39,879 bases of DNA from NCBI GenBank assembly GCA_021294835.1, contig JAJTDF010000023.1, positions 1 to 39,879 of the forward strand, given 5' to 3'. Source of the stretch: Planctomycetaceae bacterium (GTDB lineage Bacteria > Planctomycetota > Phycisphaerae > Phycisphaerales > UBA1924). The notes beneath the pieces were generated by a model, which did no database searches, was not told the origin of the DNA, and was given only the letters and a program-made list of their open reading frames with translations. Positions 15,806 through 24,559 of this stretch are shown here, piece after piece. Within the stretch, counting starts at the first letter, position 1. Every line of letters starts with the position of its first letter. The translations under genes and the position numbers were made by a program.

Positions 15806-16648
15806 TCAGCCGTTGGAAACCAGGTACGCCAGGAAGCAGCGGTCGGCGGGCGCCGAGAGCGTTCTGGCCCACTTGCCGGTGCCGTTGCCCTTGCGGTCCT
15901 CCTTCTCCAGATACACATCGGTGCGGGCAAATCCGGCGTCGGCGAGGACGTCGCGCAGTTCGGGAATCGTCCACAGCCGCCAGGGGTAGACAAAGCAGTT
16001 GCGGCGGCGGGTGCCGTCGGCGAAATCGAAGTGGATGGCGCAGCGGTAGTCGCCGGTGATGGGGTTGTACCGCTGCTGCTCCCAGACGTACGTGAAGCCG
16101 GGGCGGCGCTTGCGCTCTTCCAGTTCCACCAGCGCATCAGAGCCGCCGAAGAAGTCCATGATCAGCACGCCCCCGGGCTGCAGGGCGGCGCGGGCCTTGC
16201 GGCAGTAGTCGAGCAGCTGGACGCGGGTGCGGAAGATCCAGTAGGAGAAGTTCAGCGCCAGGATGACCTGAGACTTGGCGGCTTTGACCAGCGATTCGTC
16301 GAGCACGTTGGCGTGAACCAGCCGCAGGTTGGTGCGCTGCTCGGGCGTGAGGCTGGCGGTGTGCCGCTTGGAATGGGTGAGCAGGGCCCGCTTGTCCAGA
16401 TCGACGGCAATGGCTGTATTGCCGGCCCGGCGGGCGACCCATGTGGCCGAGTTGAAGGCGGACCCGGAAAAATCCTCGCGGATCAGTTGCGGCAGGCGAC
16501 CGTTGCGTTCGCGGTACACCTGCTGGAGGAAGTCCAGTTCGGGCTCGGGCTCCTGCACGGAGATCTCGTAGAGCACATCCGACGGGAGACGTTTGGCGGC
16601 ACGCTGGCGGGGCGTGAGGGCAGGACGGGAGGGCTTGCGCTTGCTCAT
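15806..16648 (-). CDS. Class I SAM-dependent methyltransferase
   Basis: 280 residues from ATG 16648. A Lys/Arg-rich start (about 1-22) precedes a Rossmann-type domain: REDFSGSAFNSATWV (about 58-71) as motif I in the DFxG variant, AVDLDKRAL (81-89) binding the SAM ribose, LALNFSYWIF as the motif IV region, then PGGVLIMDFFGG. Substrate is unknown. The frame is open back to 16834, but the upstream residues are poor-quality and the MSKRK start fits best. It is first in a run with the prenyl synthase, asd and the amidase; a link to quinone synthesis is possible but not shown. Confidence 0.8.
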   Translation of the reverse strand: MSKRKPSRPALTPRQRAAKRLPSDVLYEISVQEPEPELDFLQQVYRERNGRLPQLIREDFSGSAFNSATWVARRAGNTAIAVDLDKRALLTHSKRHTASLTPEQRTNLRLVHANVLDESLVKAAKSQVILALNFSYWIFRTRVQLLDYCRKARAALQPGGVLIMDFFGGSDALVELEERKRRPGFTYVWEQQRYNPITGDYRCAIHFDFADGTRRRNCFVYPWRLWTIPELRDVLADAGFARTDVYLEKEDRKGNGTGKWARTLSAPADRCFLAYLVSNG

Positions 16649-16996
16649 GCGGGGTCGAGTGTACCGGGGCAGACCGAGGACCGAGAACCCGACGGTGGTT
16701 ACGCCGAGCACGGCTACTGCACGGATTTGGGGGGATGGTGGCGGACACCAGCCGACCAACCCGGCCACCCCTGACGGCAAGGGCTGGAGGCGGACGGGGC
16801 CGGGGTCGATACTGCCGCGGGCGGCTTGCCCCACTTACCATCGGCCCCTTGGCGGCCGGGGCGGTGAGCGCGGGGGCGGGCTGGGACGACAGGCGGGGGC
16901 AGCCGATTGACGGGGCGGGGAGCGGGGGCGGAAAGCGGGGGTGGGGTTGCGTCGCGTCGGGCAGAGTTGCAAACAGACCCCGGAAGGAAACAGCAC
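16649..16996. other. Divergent intergenic region, 348 bases
   Basis: Very G-rich on the + strand just before the UDP-glucose dehydrogenase gene. It has GGCCCC/GGGGC-type partial pairings near 16850 and an isolated TTGACG at about 16908, but no convincing -10. I see no small gene. It must hold promoters for both flanking genes. Confidence 0.5.
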
Positions 16997-18352
16997 ATGC
17001 GTCTGAGTATGGTCGGAACGGGCTACGTGGGACTGGTGACCGGGGTGTGTCTGGCGAACACCGGCAACGACGTGGTGTGCCTTGACGTGGACCCGCGGAA
17101 GATCGAGATGCTCCGCAAGGGCAAGAGCCCGATCTACGAGCCGGGGCTTGACGATCTGCTGGAGCACAACATCAAGGCCGGCCGGCTGACGTTCTCCACC
17201 GACGCGTGGGAGGCGCACAAGGACGCGGACATGATCTTCATCTGCGTGGGCACCCCTTCGGATGAGAAGGGCCACACGGACCTGAAGTACATCGACTCGG
17301 CCGCGGACGCGATCGCCGACGTGCTGATCAAGCTGGGGCCGACGCAGAAGCCCAAGGTGGTGGTGGTCAAGTCCACCGTTCCGGTGGGCACGACGTTCCG
17401 CGTGCGCGACCGCATCCGGGCCAAGGTGGGCGAGAAGATCCCCTTTGATGTCGCCGACAACCCCGAGTTCCTCAAGGAGGGCGCGGCGATCGAGGACTTC
17501 AACAAGCCCGACCGCGTGGTGTGCGGGGTGGAGAACGATCGCGCCGGGCAGGTGATGCGCGATCTGTACGACCCGTTCGTGCGGAACGGGCACCCGATCT
17601 ACATCATGGACGTGCTGTCGGCGGAGATGGTCAAGTACGCCAGCAACGCCATGCTGGCCTGCAAGATCTCGTTCATCAACGAGATGGCCAACCTGTGCGA
17701 GGCCTATGGGGCCGACGTGGCCAAAGTCCGCGAGGGCATGTGCGCCGACCGGCGCATCGGCAACCAGTTCCTGTATCCGGGGCTGGGGTACGGCGGCTCG
17801 TGCTTCCCGAAGGACACGCTGGCGTGCATCATGATGGGCGAGACGCGGGGCGTGCCCACGCCGGTGAACAAGGCGGTGCACGAGTTGAACCAGGCCCAGC
17901 GCGACCGCTTCTTCGCCAAGATCATGAAGCACTTCGGCGGCAAGGACATGGCCGGCGGGCTCTCGGGCAAGACGCTGGCGTTCTGGGGCATCGCCTTCAA
18001 GCCCCGCACCGACGACATCCGCGAGGCGCCGGCGATCACGCTGATGCGCAAGGCCAAGGGCTACGGCGCCGAGATCCGCGCCTTTGACCCGGTGGCTAAC
18101 GAGAACGCCCGCAAGGAACTGGGCTCGGCGTTCACCATCTCCGAGGACATGTACGAGGCCGCCAAGGGCGCCGACGCGCTGGTGGTGTGCACCGACTGGG
18201 ACGAGTTCAAGTCCCCCAACTGGGAGAAGCTGGCCTCGGTGCTCAAGGGCAAGGTGATCTTCGACGGGCGGAACCTGTATCGCCCGGCGACGATGAAGGA
18301 GCACGGCTTCGCCCACTACTCGGTGGGCCGGGCCCCGGTGACGGCCAAGTGA
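16997..18352 (+). CDS. ugd: UDP-glucose 6-dehydrogenase
   Basis: 451 residues. It oxidises UDP-glucose twice to UDP-glucuronate for surface polysaccharides. The NAD loop GTGYVG (7-12) opens the protein. The middle has VVVVKSTVPVGT, the loop ADNPEFLKEGAA, and the helical linker KYASNAMLACKISFINE. Catalytic Cys269 is in GYGGSCFPKDT. The C-terminal part holds FWGIAFKPRTDDIREAP and GRNLYRP. The start ATG 16997 follows AAGGAAAC at a suitable distance. The gene is followed by an intrinsic terminator and looks monocistronic. A UDP-N-acetyl sugar dehydrogenase is less likely given the sequence. Confidence 0.95.
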   Translation: MRLSMVGTGYVGLVTGVCLANTGNDVVCLDVDPRKIEMLRKGKSPIYEPGLDDLLEHNIKAGRLTFSTDAWEAHKDADMIFICVGTPSDEKGHTDLKYIDSAADAIADVLIKLGPTQKPKVVVVKSTVPVGTTFRVRDRIRAKVGEKIPFDVADNPEFLKEGAAIEDFNKPDRVVCGVENDRAGQVMRDLYDPFVRNGHPIYIMDVLSAEMVKYASNAMLACKISFINEMANLCEAYGADVAKVREGMCADRRIGNQFLYPGLGYGGSCFPKDTLACIMMGETRGVPTPVNKAVHELNQAQRDRFFAKIMKHFGGKDMAGGLSGKTLAFWGIAFKPRTDDIREAPAITLMRKAKGYGAEIRAFDPVANENARKELGSAFTISEDMYEAAKGADALVVCTDWDEFKSPNWEKLASVLKGKVIFDGRNLYRPATMKEHGFAHYSVGRAPVTAK

Positions 18353-18397
18353 CCGTGCGCCGCCGCATGGGCGGCGGAGGACCGATGACCCCTCTTG

Positions 18398-18435
18398 CGG
18401 CCCTGCGGGAACCACCCGCGGGGCCGTGTGCTTTT
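18398..18435 (+). terminator. Rho-independent terminator after ugd
   Basis: A 12-bp stem (18398-18409 with 18415-18426, one G-U pair) encloses loop AACCA and is followed by TGTGCTTTT. It sits 45 bases past the ugd stop. This is the clearest intrinsic terminator in the window and argues for a start of the next gene downstream of it. Confidence 0.75.
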
Positions 18436-18493
18436 CATGACGCAACGGCCGAGCGGCAAGAGGACTTCACCGCTCATCGGCTACGCTGGGCCG

Positions 18494-19330
18494 ATGCGGA
18501 CGCGGGCGGATGCGAGCGCTGATCGCCAGACCGGAGCGCAGGTGCACCACGCCGAGTGGCTGGACCTGCTGGCCCGGCACGTGCCCGACGGCAGCGTGGA
18601 TCTGCTGTACGCCGATCCGCCGTTCAACACCGGGCGGACGCACCGCACCCCGCCGAACGCGGGGCGGCGGGCGGGACGGTCGACCAAGTCCGCCGGCGAA
18701 CGCGAGAGCCCCCCCACTGTCGCTGAGTTTGCTGACACCTTCGCCTCAACCGCAGCGTTCGTGGACTGGCTGGGCGAGCGGCTGACGGCGACGCTGCCCA
18801 AACTGCGGCCGGCCGCCAGCGTGCTGATTCACGTGGACTGGCGGACCAGCCACCGCGTGCGGGTGCTGCTGGATGACCTGCTGGGCGAGCGCGGCTTTGT
18901 CAACCATCTGGTGTGGGCGTATGGGCTGGGCGGGTCGTCGCCCCGGCGGTTTGCCCGCAAGCACGATGACATTCTGTACTACTCGCTGGACCCGGAGCGG
19001 TGCTACTTCGAGGCCCCGCGGGTGGCGGCCACCAGTCGGCGGCTGGCGGGCCGGAGCAAGAAGGCGACCGACGTGCTGGAGGTGCCGAGCCTGAACAACA
19101 TGGCCCAGGAGCGGACGGGTTATCCGACCCAGAAGCCGCTGGCGCTGCTGCGGATGCTGATTCGGGCCTGCTGCCCGCCGGGCGGGCTGGTGCTGGACCC
19201 GGTGTGCGGATCGGGAACCACGCTGGTGGCGGCGGTGCAGGAGGGGCGGCGGGCCATCGGGGGAGATGCCAGCGAAACGGCCGTGGGCCTGAGCCGGGCC
19301 CGGCTGGCCGAGGCGGCCGGGCATGGGTAG
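18494..19330 (+). CDS. Site-specific DNA methyltransferase (N6-adenine/N4-cytosine type)
   Basis: 278 residues from ATG 18494; an ATG at 18437 also fits but lies right at the ugd terminator. The catalytic motif IV is DPPFN (41-45), before target-recognition residues and SAM-binding motif I (DPVCGSGTT, near 234-242), the order of beta-class methyltransferases. YPTQKPLALL precedes motif I, as in this family. It would methylate the exocyclic amine of adenine or cytosine at an unknown site. No restriction endonuclease is adjacent, so it looks like an orphan enzyme. The next gene begins 18 bases later, so it may head a four-gene transcript. Confidence 0.88.
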   Translation: MRTRADASADRQTGAQVHHAEWLDLLARHVPDGSVDLLYADPPFNTGRTHRTPPNAGRRAGRSTKSAGERESPPTVAEFADTFASTAAFVDWLGERLTATLPKLRPAASVLIHVDWRTSHRVRVLLDDLLGERGFVNHLVWAYGLGGSSPRRFARKHDDILYYSLDPERCYFEAPRVAATSRRLAGRSKKATDVLEVPSLNNMAQERTGYPTQKPLALLRMLIRACCPPGGLVLDPVCGSGTTLVAAVQEGRRAIGGDASETAVGLSRARLAEAAGHG

Positions 19331-19348
19331 ACGCTAACATCGCGACGG

Positions 19349-20344
19349 ATGCTGCTCTGGCTTCGCGACCAATACGCCAAGCGGATCGTGAACATCAACG
19401 TGAACATCACCGTTGCGGCGGTGATGGCGATGTCGCTGGCAGCGCTGACGACGCAACTGGCCCACCTGCTGGGGGTGAACAACGAGAAGGTGCTGGCGTT
19501 CATCATGCTCGCCAGCGACTGGCTGTTTGACCTGGTGATCGCCGTGGGGCTGCACTGGCTGGCCAACCACTGGCCCCGGCGGTGGAAGCGTTCGCGGCTG
19601 CTGATTGACCGGGCCGACTCGGTGATCGACGCGGCCCCGCCGACGGGGGTGTCGATCATCAAGGATGTCGCGGCGGCTACGCACCTGCACAAGGACCACG
19701 GCCAGCCCAGGACCGGCCCCGTTGCGGCGGCCACCCGCCCGGCCCCGGGCACGCCTGAACCCGGCCGGGCCCCGCTGGCCACCACGGCCGCCAACGGAGC
19801 GGGCGTTGGCACGGCCGCCGCCGAGCGGTCGTTCGTCAAGGATGCGACCATCATCCAACTGCAGCGGCTGTGCCTGTCGCCGCTGTTTTATCTGGTGGCC
19901 GTGGGCGGGCACTGGGCGATGATGACCTATCCGTTTCTGCCGGTGCCGGCCGGGCTGGTGCCGTTCACCGCAGCGGTGGTCAGTTATGGCACGGCGATCA
20001 TCATCACGCGGCTGATCCACACCGCCTGGCTGCTGAAGACCGACCGCCAGGTGCTGGAGGAGTGGGAAGAGGCCCGCCAGCGGCGGCAGGCCAACAACCT
20101 TCCGGCGGCGGTCGCCGGTTCGGCGACGACGGCCCCGGCCACCGCGGCCTTGCCCGCTGCGGTGACCATGCCGCCGAACGGGGCGATGGACCTGGCGGAA
20201 GACGACGCCTTCACAGCGGCCGACGGCGTGACTGATCAGGGGCTGAGCCATCTGGAAACCGACCGGCCGGACGCGGATGGATCGGGCACGAACGGACCGA
20301 CCACCCACCGGGGCTCGGCCGCCTCAACCGGCGGGCAGGGCTGA
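19349..20344 (+). CDS. Membrane protein with four predicted helices, unknown family
   Basis: 331 residues, not recognised. Helices at about 20-42 (ITVAAVMAMSLAALTTQLAHLL), 48-70 (LAFIMLASDWLFDLVIAVGL), 175-196 (LCLSPLFYLVAVGGHWAMMT) and 204-226 (FTAAVVSYGTAIIITRLIHTA). The two hairpins are separated by a soluble Pro/Ala/His-containing linker (about 75-165) and followed by an Ala/Asp-rich tail with two charged helices (VLEEWEEARQRRQ). Buried polar residues (Asp, His, Trp) recur in the helices. It starts 18 bases after the methyltransferase and ends 6 bases before asnB, so cotranscription is likely. No transport or enzyme motif is visible. Confidence 0.65.
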   Translation: MLLWLRDQYAKRIVNINVNITVAAVMAMSLAALTTQLAHLLGVNNEKVLAFIMLASDWLFDLVIAVGLHWLANHWPRRWKRSRLLIDRADSVIDAAPPTGVSIIKDVAAATHLHKDHGQPRTGPVAAATRPAPGTPEPGRAPLATTAANGAGVGTAAAERSFVKDATIIQLQRLCLSPLFYLVAVGGHWAMMTYPFLPVPAGLVPFTAAVVSYGTAIIITRLIHTAWLLKTDRQVLEEWEEARQRRQANNLPAAVAGSATTAPATAALPAAVTMPPNGAMDLAEDDAFTAADGVTDQGLSHLETDRPDADGSGTNGPTTHRGSAASTGGQG

Positions 20345-20350
20345 GCGGGC

Positions 20351-22327
20351 ATGTGCGGCATCGCCGGCATTCTGCGGCTGACCACACCACGCGGGGGCGA
20401 GGGCACGCTGCCGCCGGGCGAGGCGCTGGTGCCGCAGCGCTGGCTGGAGGTGCTGGATCGAGCGATCGCCCACCGGGGCCCGGATGGGTACGGGGTGTTC
20501 CGCGACCGGGCGGTGCGGCGCGACGGCACGGTGGCCGATGTGGCGCTGGTGCACCGGCGGCTGGCGATCATCGACCCCGCGGGGGGGCGGCAGCCGATGG
20601 TCGATCGCCACCACGCGCGCGGCGGAGCCACGGCGGTGGTGTTCAACGGGCACATCGCCAACCACCGGGCCTTGCGGGCGGAATTGTGCCGGGGCGGGGC
20701 CGGGTTTGTCAGCGATCACAGCGACACCGAGGTGCTGCTGCGGGGCTGGCGGGCGTGGGGCACGGGGCTGGGCGGGCGGCTGGACGGCATGTGGGCGGCG
20801 GCGATCTGGCAGGGCGGAGTCGGGGAACGCGCCGGCCGGGTGTGGCTGACACGGGACCGGGCGCACGAGAAACCGCTGTACGTGGGCGAGGCGGCGGCGA
20901 CGGACGCACACGGCGGGCGGGTGCTGGTGTTCGCCAGCACGGCGGCGGCGGTGCTGAGCGTGCTGGCCATGCTGGGCAAGCGGCCGACGATGACCGCCGA
21001 GCAGACCGAGCGGTGGCTGCGGTTCGGTGCGGCTGAGAGCACAGGCTCCGGCTGCCGGAGTTGGCCGGGCCGGGGCAGCGTGGACTGCCTGGAGAGCGGG
21101 CTGAGCGGGCACGACGCGCTGGCGAGGAGCGGGCTGCCTTTGGAGCGTGCCACCGAGGCGTGGTTGGATGCCGACACGGTCGACGGAATGATCGCCGACG
21201 CCGTGCGGCTGCGGCTGGATGCGGACGTGCCGGTGGGGTGCTTTCTCTCCGGCGGGGTGGACTCGGGGCTGATCGCCTGGCACGCGCAGGCGGCGCTGCA
21301 GGAGGCCGGGGCCGGGCGGCTGCGGACGTTCACGGTGCGGATGCCGGGGGCGGATGCGCTGGGCGGGCACGATGAATCGGCCATCGCGGCCCTGACCGCA
21401 GCGCACGTGGGCAGCGAGCACCGCGTGCTGGACTGCCGCGGATCGGCGGCGCAAGACATGGTGGCGCTGATCGAGCAGTTGGGGCACCCGCTGGGGGACA
21501 GTTCGCTGCTGCCCACGGCGTGGCTGAGCCGGGCGGTGCGGGAGCACGTGGGCGTGGCGCTCAGCGGCGACGGGGGCGATGAACTGTTCGGCGGGTACGA
21601 CCGGCACGTGGCGGCGCGGTGGATGCAACTGAGCAACGGCTCGCTCGGCGAGTCGCTGGCGAGCCTGCCCCCGGAACTGCCGGCATGGCTGCTGCGGCAC
21701 CGGCGCACGGCCAAGGCGGGCGAGCGGCTGGGGCGGCTGCGGGCGGCCAACACGCTGGGCACGGCGGAACTTCGCGCGGTGTTCAACGCCGAGCAGGCGG
21801 CTGACCTGCTGGGGCGGCGGCCGGCGGCACAGACCGGGATGCGCGACGCGTTGACCGACGACTTCTTCAACCACCTCGGCCCGGACCTCCTGGTCAAAGC
21901 GGACACCGCTTCGATGGCGGTGGCGCTGGAGGTGCGGGCCCCGCTGCTGGGGCGGGACCTGATGGCGGCGTGCCTGCGCGAGCCGCTGGGATCGCTGATG
22001 CCCTGGGGGCGACGCAAGGGGTTGCTGCGGCAGGTGGCGGCGAGGCGGCTGCCGGCGGAGGTGCTGGCCCAGCCCAAGCGCGGGTTCGGCATCCCCATCG
22101 GCCGGTGGTTTCGCGAGGACTTTGGCGGGCTGCGAACGCTGCTGCTGGACCACCTGCACAGCAGCGAGCCGTTCGGCCCGGCGTGGCTGGGCGTGGGGCT
22201 GAGCGTGCCCGCGGCCCGGCGGCTGGTGGCCGACCACCTGGAAGGCCGGGCTGAGCACGGCCAGCGGGTGTATGTGCTGCTGGCGATGATGGTGTGGGCG
22301 CGATGGGCGGCGCGGCTGGGGGGTTGA
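20351..22327 (+). CDS. asnB: Asparagine synthetase (glutamine-hydrolysing)
   Basis: 658 residues. The N-terminal class II glutaminase domain starts MCGIAGI with nucleophile Cys2, and HRGPDGYGVF and VFNGHIAN are its core motifs. The synthetase domain has the ATP-pyrophosphatase loop LSGGVDS (Ser300-Ser305) and SGDGGDELFGGYDRH. It transfers ammonia from glutamine to aspartate, although members of this family also amidate sugars or peptides in gene clusters, so substrate is a family-level call. Between 200 and 280 there is a region with low similarity to the core. It overlaps nothing and lies 6 bases after the membrane protein gene. Confidence 0.92.
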   Translation: MCGIAGILRLTTPRGGEGTLPPGEALVPQRWLEVLDRAIAHRGPDGYGVFRDRAVRRDGTVADVALVHRRLAIIDPAGGRQPMVDRHHARGGATAVVFNGHIANHRALRAELCRGGAGFVSDHSDTEVLLRGWRAWGTGLGGRLDGMWAAAIWQGGVGERAGRVWLTRDRAHEKPLYVGEAAATDAHGGRVLVFASTAAAVLSVLAMLGKRPTMTAEQTERWLRFGAAESTGSGCRSWPGRGSVDCLESGLSGHDALARSGLPLERATEAWLDADTVDGMIADAVRLRLDADVPVGCFLSGGVDSGLIAWHAQAALQEAGAGRLRTFTVRMPGADALGGHDESAIAALTAAHVGSEHRVLDCRGSAAQDMVALIEQLGHPLGDSSLLPTAWLSRAVREHVGVALSGDGGDELFGGYDRHVAARWMQLSNGSLGESLASLPPELPAWLLRHRRTAKAGERLGRLRAANTLGTAELRAVFNAEQAADLLGRRPAAQTGMRDALTDDFFNHLGPDLLVKADTASMAVALEVRAPLLGRDLMAACLREPLGSLMPWGRRKGLLRQVAARRLPAEVLAQPKRGFGIPIGRWFREDFGGLRTLLLDHLHSSEPFGPAWLGVGLSVPAARRLVADHLEGRAEHGQRVYVLLAMMVWARWAARLGG

Positions 22328-22383
22328 CCGACGCGGCCGGGACGCAGCGCGCCGGGGTGGTGGCGGGCCCATAAACTGCCGCC

Positions 22384-23256
22384 ATGAGCGATCGCCTGCC
22401 GGTGCACAAGACCTACAAGCTGTACGTGGGCGGGGCCTTCCCCCGCAGCGAGAGCGGGCGGACACTGCCGATCACCGACGCCAGCGGGCAGACGGTGGCG
22501 TATGGCTGCCGCGGGAGCCGGAAGGATCTTCGCGACGCGGTGGTGGCGGCCCGCAAGGCGCAGCCGGGGTGGGCGGGGGCGACGGCGTACAACCGGGGGC
22601 AGGTGCTGTACCGGCTGGCGGAGATGATCGAGGGCAAGCGGGCGGAGTTCGCGCAGACGCTGATGTGGGGCGGGGCGAGTGCGGCGGCGGCGAACGCGGA
22701 GGTGGCGGCGGCGGTGGACCGCGTGGTGCACTACGCGGGGTGGACGGACAAGTTTGCCTCGGTGCTGGGCGGGCAGAACCCGGTGGCGGGCCCGTACTGG
22801 AACATCTCGGTGCCCGAGCCGGTGGGCGTGGTGGCGGTGGTGGCCCCGGCCCAGGCGGCGTTGCTGGGCGCGGTGAGCCTGCTGGCCCCGGCGGTGTGCG
22901 CCGGCAACGCGTGCGTGCTGATCTCACCGTCGAACGCGGCCGTGGTGAGCGTGCTGGGCGAAGCGTGCGCCACCAGCGACCTGCCGGGCGGGGTGGTGAA
23001 CCTGATCAGCGGGCTGGTGGATGAACTGGGGCCGGTGGTGGCCGGGCACCGCGATGTGGACGCGGTGGTGGCGGCGGGGCTGACGGCCGAGCAGGCGGCG
23101 ACGCTGCGGGGCGGGGCGGCTGAGAACCTCAAGCGGGTGAGCGTGGTGGATGCCCGTGGCGGGCTGGACTGGCATGACCACGCCCGCTGCCAGGGGCTGG
23201 CGTGGATCGAGCGGACAGTGGAAGTGAAGACCAGTTGGCACCCGGTGGGCAGTTAA
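22384..23256 (+). CDS. Truncated aldehyde dehydrogenase-family protein, likely non-catalytic
   Basis: 290 residues against about 480-500 for ALDH. The N-terminal NAD-binding part is recognisable: KTYKLYVGGAFPRSESGRTLPI at the start, AARKAQPGWA, YNRGQVLYRLAEMIE, and EPVGVVAVVAPAQAALLGAVS followed by LLAPAVCAGNACVLISPSN. The usual PWN motif is lost (APAQ), the FTGS/ELGGK glutamate segment is replaced, and the protein ends before the catalytic-Cys domain. It is not a frameshift: the frame is clean and GC-consistent to its stop. A partner subunit or scaffold role is possible. It follows asnB by 56 bases and converges on lpxB with a 25-base gap. Confidence 0.7.
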   Translation: MSDRLPVHKTYKLYVGGAFPRSESGRTLPITDASGQTVAYGCRGSRKDLRDAVVAARKAQPGWAGATAYNRGQVLYRLAEMIEGKRAEFAQTLMWGGASAAAANAEVAAAVDRVVHYAGWTDKFASVLGGQNPVAGPYWNISVPEPVGVVAVVAPAQAALLGAVSLLAPAVCAGNACVLISPSNAAVVSVLGEACATSDLPGGVVNLISGLVDELGPVVAGHRDVDAVVAAGLTAEQAATLRGGAAENLKRVSVVDARGGLDWHDHARCQGLAWIERTVEVKTSWHPVGS

Positions 23257-23281
23257 GCGAAGCGGCGGTGAGGCGGGCCGA

Positions 23282-24541
23282 CTAGCGCGAGACGGCGGGG
23301 GCCGCGGGTGGCGCTGCAGCGCCGGCGGCGGGCACAAGGCCGAGCATGCGTTCGATCTCGTCGGCGGCGCGGGAGGCGGCCGACACACCCTCGAACTTGC
23401 GACAGACTTCATCGAGCGCCTGACGCTGCTGGTCGGCCAGGCCGGGCTGGCGGAGGATGCGGTGCACGCCCAGGGCCAGCGGCTCGCCATCGCCGAAGTG
23501 GGGCACCAGTTCGGGCACGATGCGCTTGCCGGCGATGACGTTGGGCAGCGTGAACATCTTGGTGGTGAACATCAACCGGCCGAAGAGCCAGTAGGGCAGT
23601 TGCAGGGAGCGGCCGAAGCGGTAGAAGGTGACCATGGGCTTGCGCTGGCGGGCGACCTGCAGCGTGACGGTGCCGCTGGCGACCAGAGCGCAATCGCACC
23701 AGCGGACGGCGGTGTCGGTCTCGCCGACGACCACGGTGAGGCCTTCGGGCCAGCCGCCCAGCTCGCGGGCCATGACGCGGACGTCGTCCTCGACGGCGGC
23801 GCGGGTGACGGGCATGATGCCCCGGATGTTCGGATAGTCCGCCTTCAGGCGGGCGAAGGCGTCGAGCAGGGGGGGCACCGAGCGGCGGATCTCGGCCGGA
23901 CGCGAGCCGGGCATGAGGGCCAGTTTGGGCTGGCCGGAGCCGAAGGCGGCGGCGCGGGCATCGAGCGAGGCGACATCGAGCGGGACATCGAACAGCGGAT
24001 GGCCGACGAAGGCCGCCCGCACACCCCGGCTGATGAACCACTGCTCCTCAAACGGCAGCAGGCAGCAGACCAGGTCGGTCAGGCGGCGGAGCTTCTTGAT
24101 GCGGCCCTCGCGCCAGGCCCACAGTTGCGGGGCGACCAGGTGCATGACCTTGGCGCCGCGGCGTTTGGCCATGGCGCAGATGGGGAAGTTGGCGTCGGGC
24201 GAGTCCACCGGGATGTGCAGGGCGATGCGGTGGTGATCGAGCCATTCCTCGATGCGGCGGTTGATGCGCACGTGCTCAAGGATCTTGCCGATGCCGGGCA
24301 GACCCATCACGGCCTGGTCGCCCGTGCGTTCCACCAGAGTGGCGCCGGCCTTCTCCATCTTGCGGCCGCCCCAAGCGAAGATGGGCAGGCTGGGCCAGCG
24401 GCGCTTGAGTTCGGCGATCACCACGGCGGCGTGGTCATCGCCGGACGGCTCGAAGGCGGTGAAGAGCACGGCCTGACGCGAGATCGCGGTGGTGGCGGCG
24501 CCGTTGGCGAGAGGGGCGGGTTGAGAGCCGGTGGTGGGCAT
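23282..24541 (-). CDS. lpxB: Lipid-A-disaccharide synthase
   Basis: 419 residues, glycosyltransferase family 19. It joins UDP-diacylglucosamine and lipid X to form the lipid A disaccharide at the inner membrane. The family block around residue 30 (EPSGDDHAA, in place of AGEASGD), WGGRKMEKAGA, MGLPGIGKI, then SPDANFPICAMAKRRGAKV, YVAPQLWAW-like VAPQLWAWREGR and LLPFEEQWF all fit. GHPLFD and LMPGSRPAEIRRS are the sugar-nucleotide region; ASGTVTLQVA and the MVTFYR segment fit the C-terminal part. An extra Pro/Ala-rich tail ends the protein. It lies 18 bases after the response-regulator gene. Confidence 0.93.
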   Translation of the reverse strand: MPTTGSQPAPLANGAATTAISRQAVLFTAFEPSGDDHAAVVIAELKRRWPSLPIFAWGGRKMEKAGATLVERTGDQAVMGLPGIGKILEHVRINRRIEEWLDHHRIALHIPVDSPDANFPICAMAKRRGAKVMHLVAPQLWAWREGRIKKLRRLTDLVCCLLPFEEQWFISRGVRAAFVGHPLFDVPLDVASLDARAAAFGSGQPKLALMPGSRPAEIRRSVPPLLDAFARLKADYPNIRGIMPVTRAAVEDDVRVMARELGGWPEGLTVVVGETDTAVRWCDCALVASGTVTLQVARQRKPMVTFYRFGRSLQLPYWLFGRLMFTTKMFTLPNVIAGKRIVPELVPHFGDGEPLALGVHRILRQPGLADQQRQALDEVCRKFEGVSAASRAADEIERMLGLVPAAGAAAPPAAPAVSR

Positions 24542-24559
24542 GGGGCGGAGGAGCAGGAC

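Noticed and set aside
20324..22465. Long - strand open frame opposite asnB
   Set aside because: Arg/Pro/Gln-rich shadow of the asnB codons with no recognisable motif.
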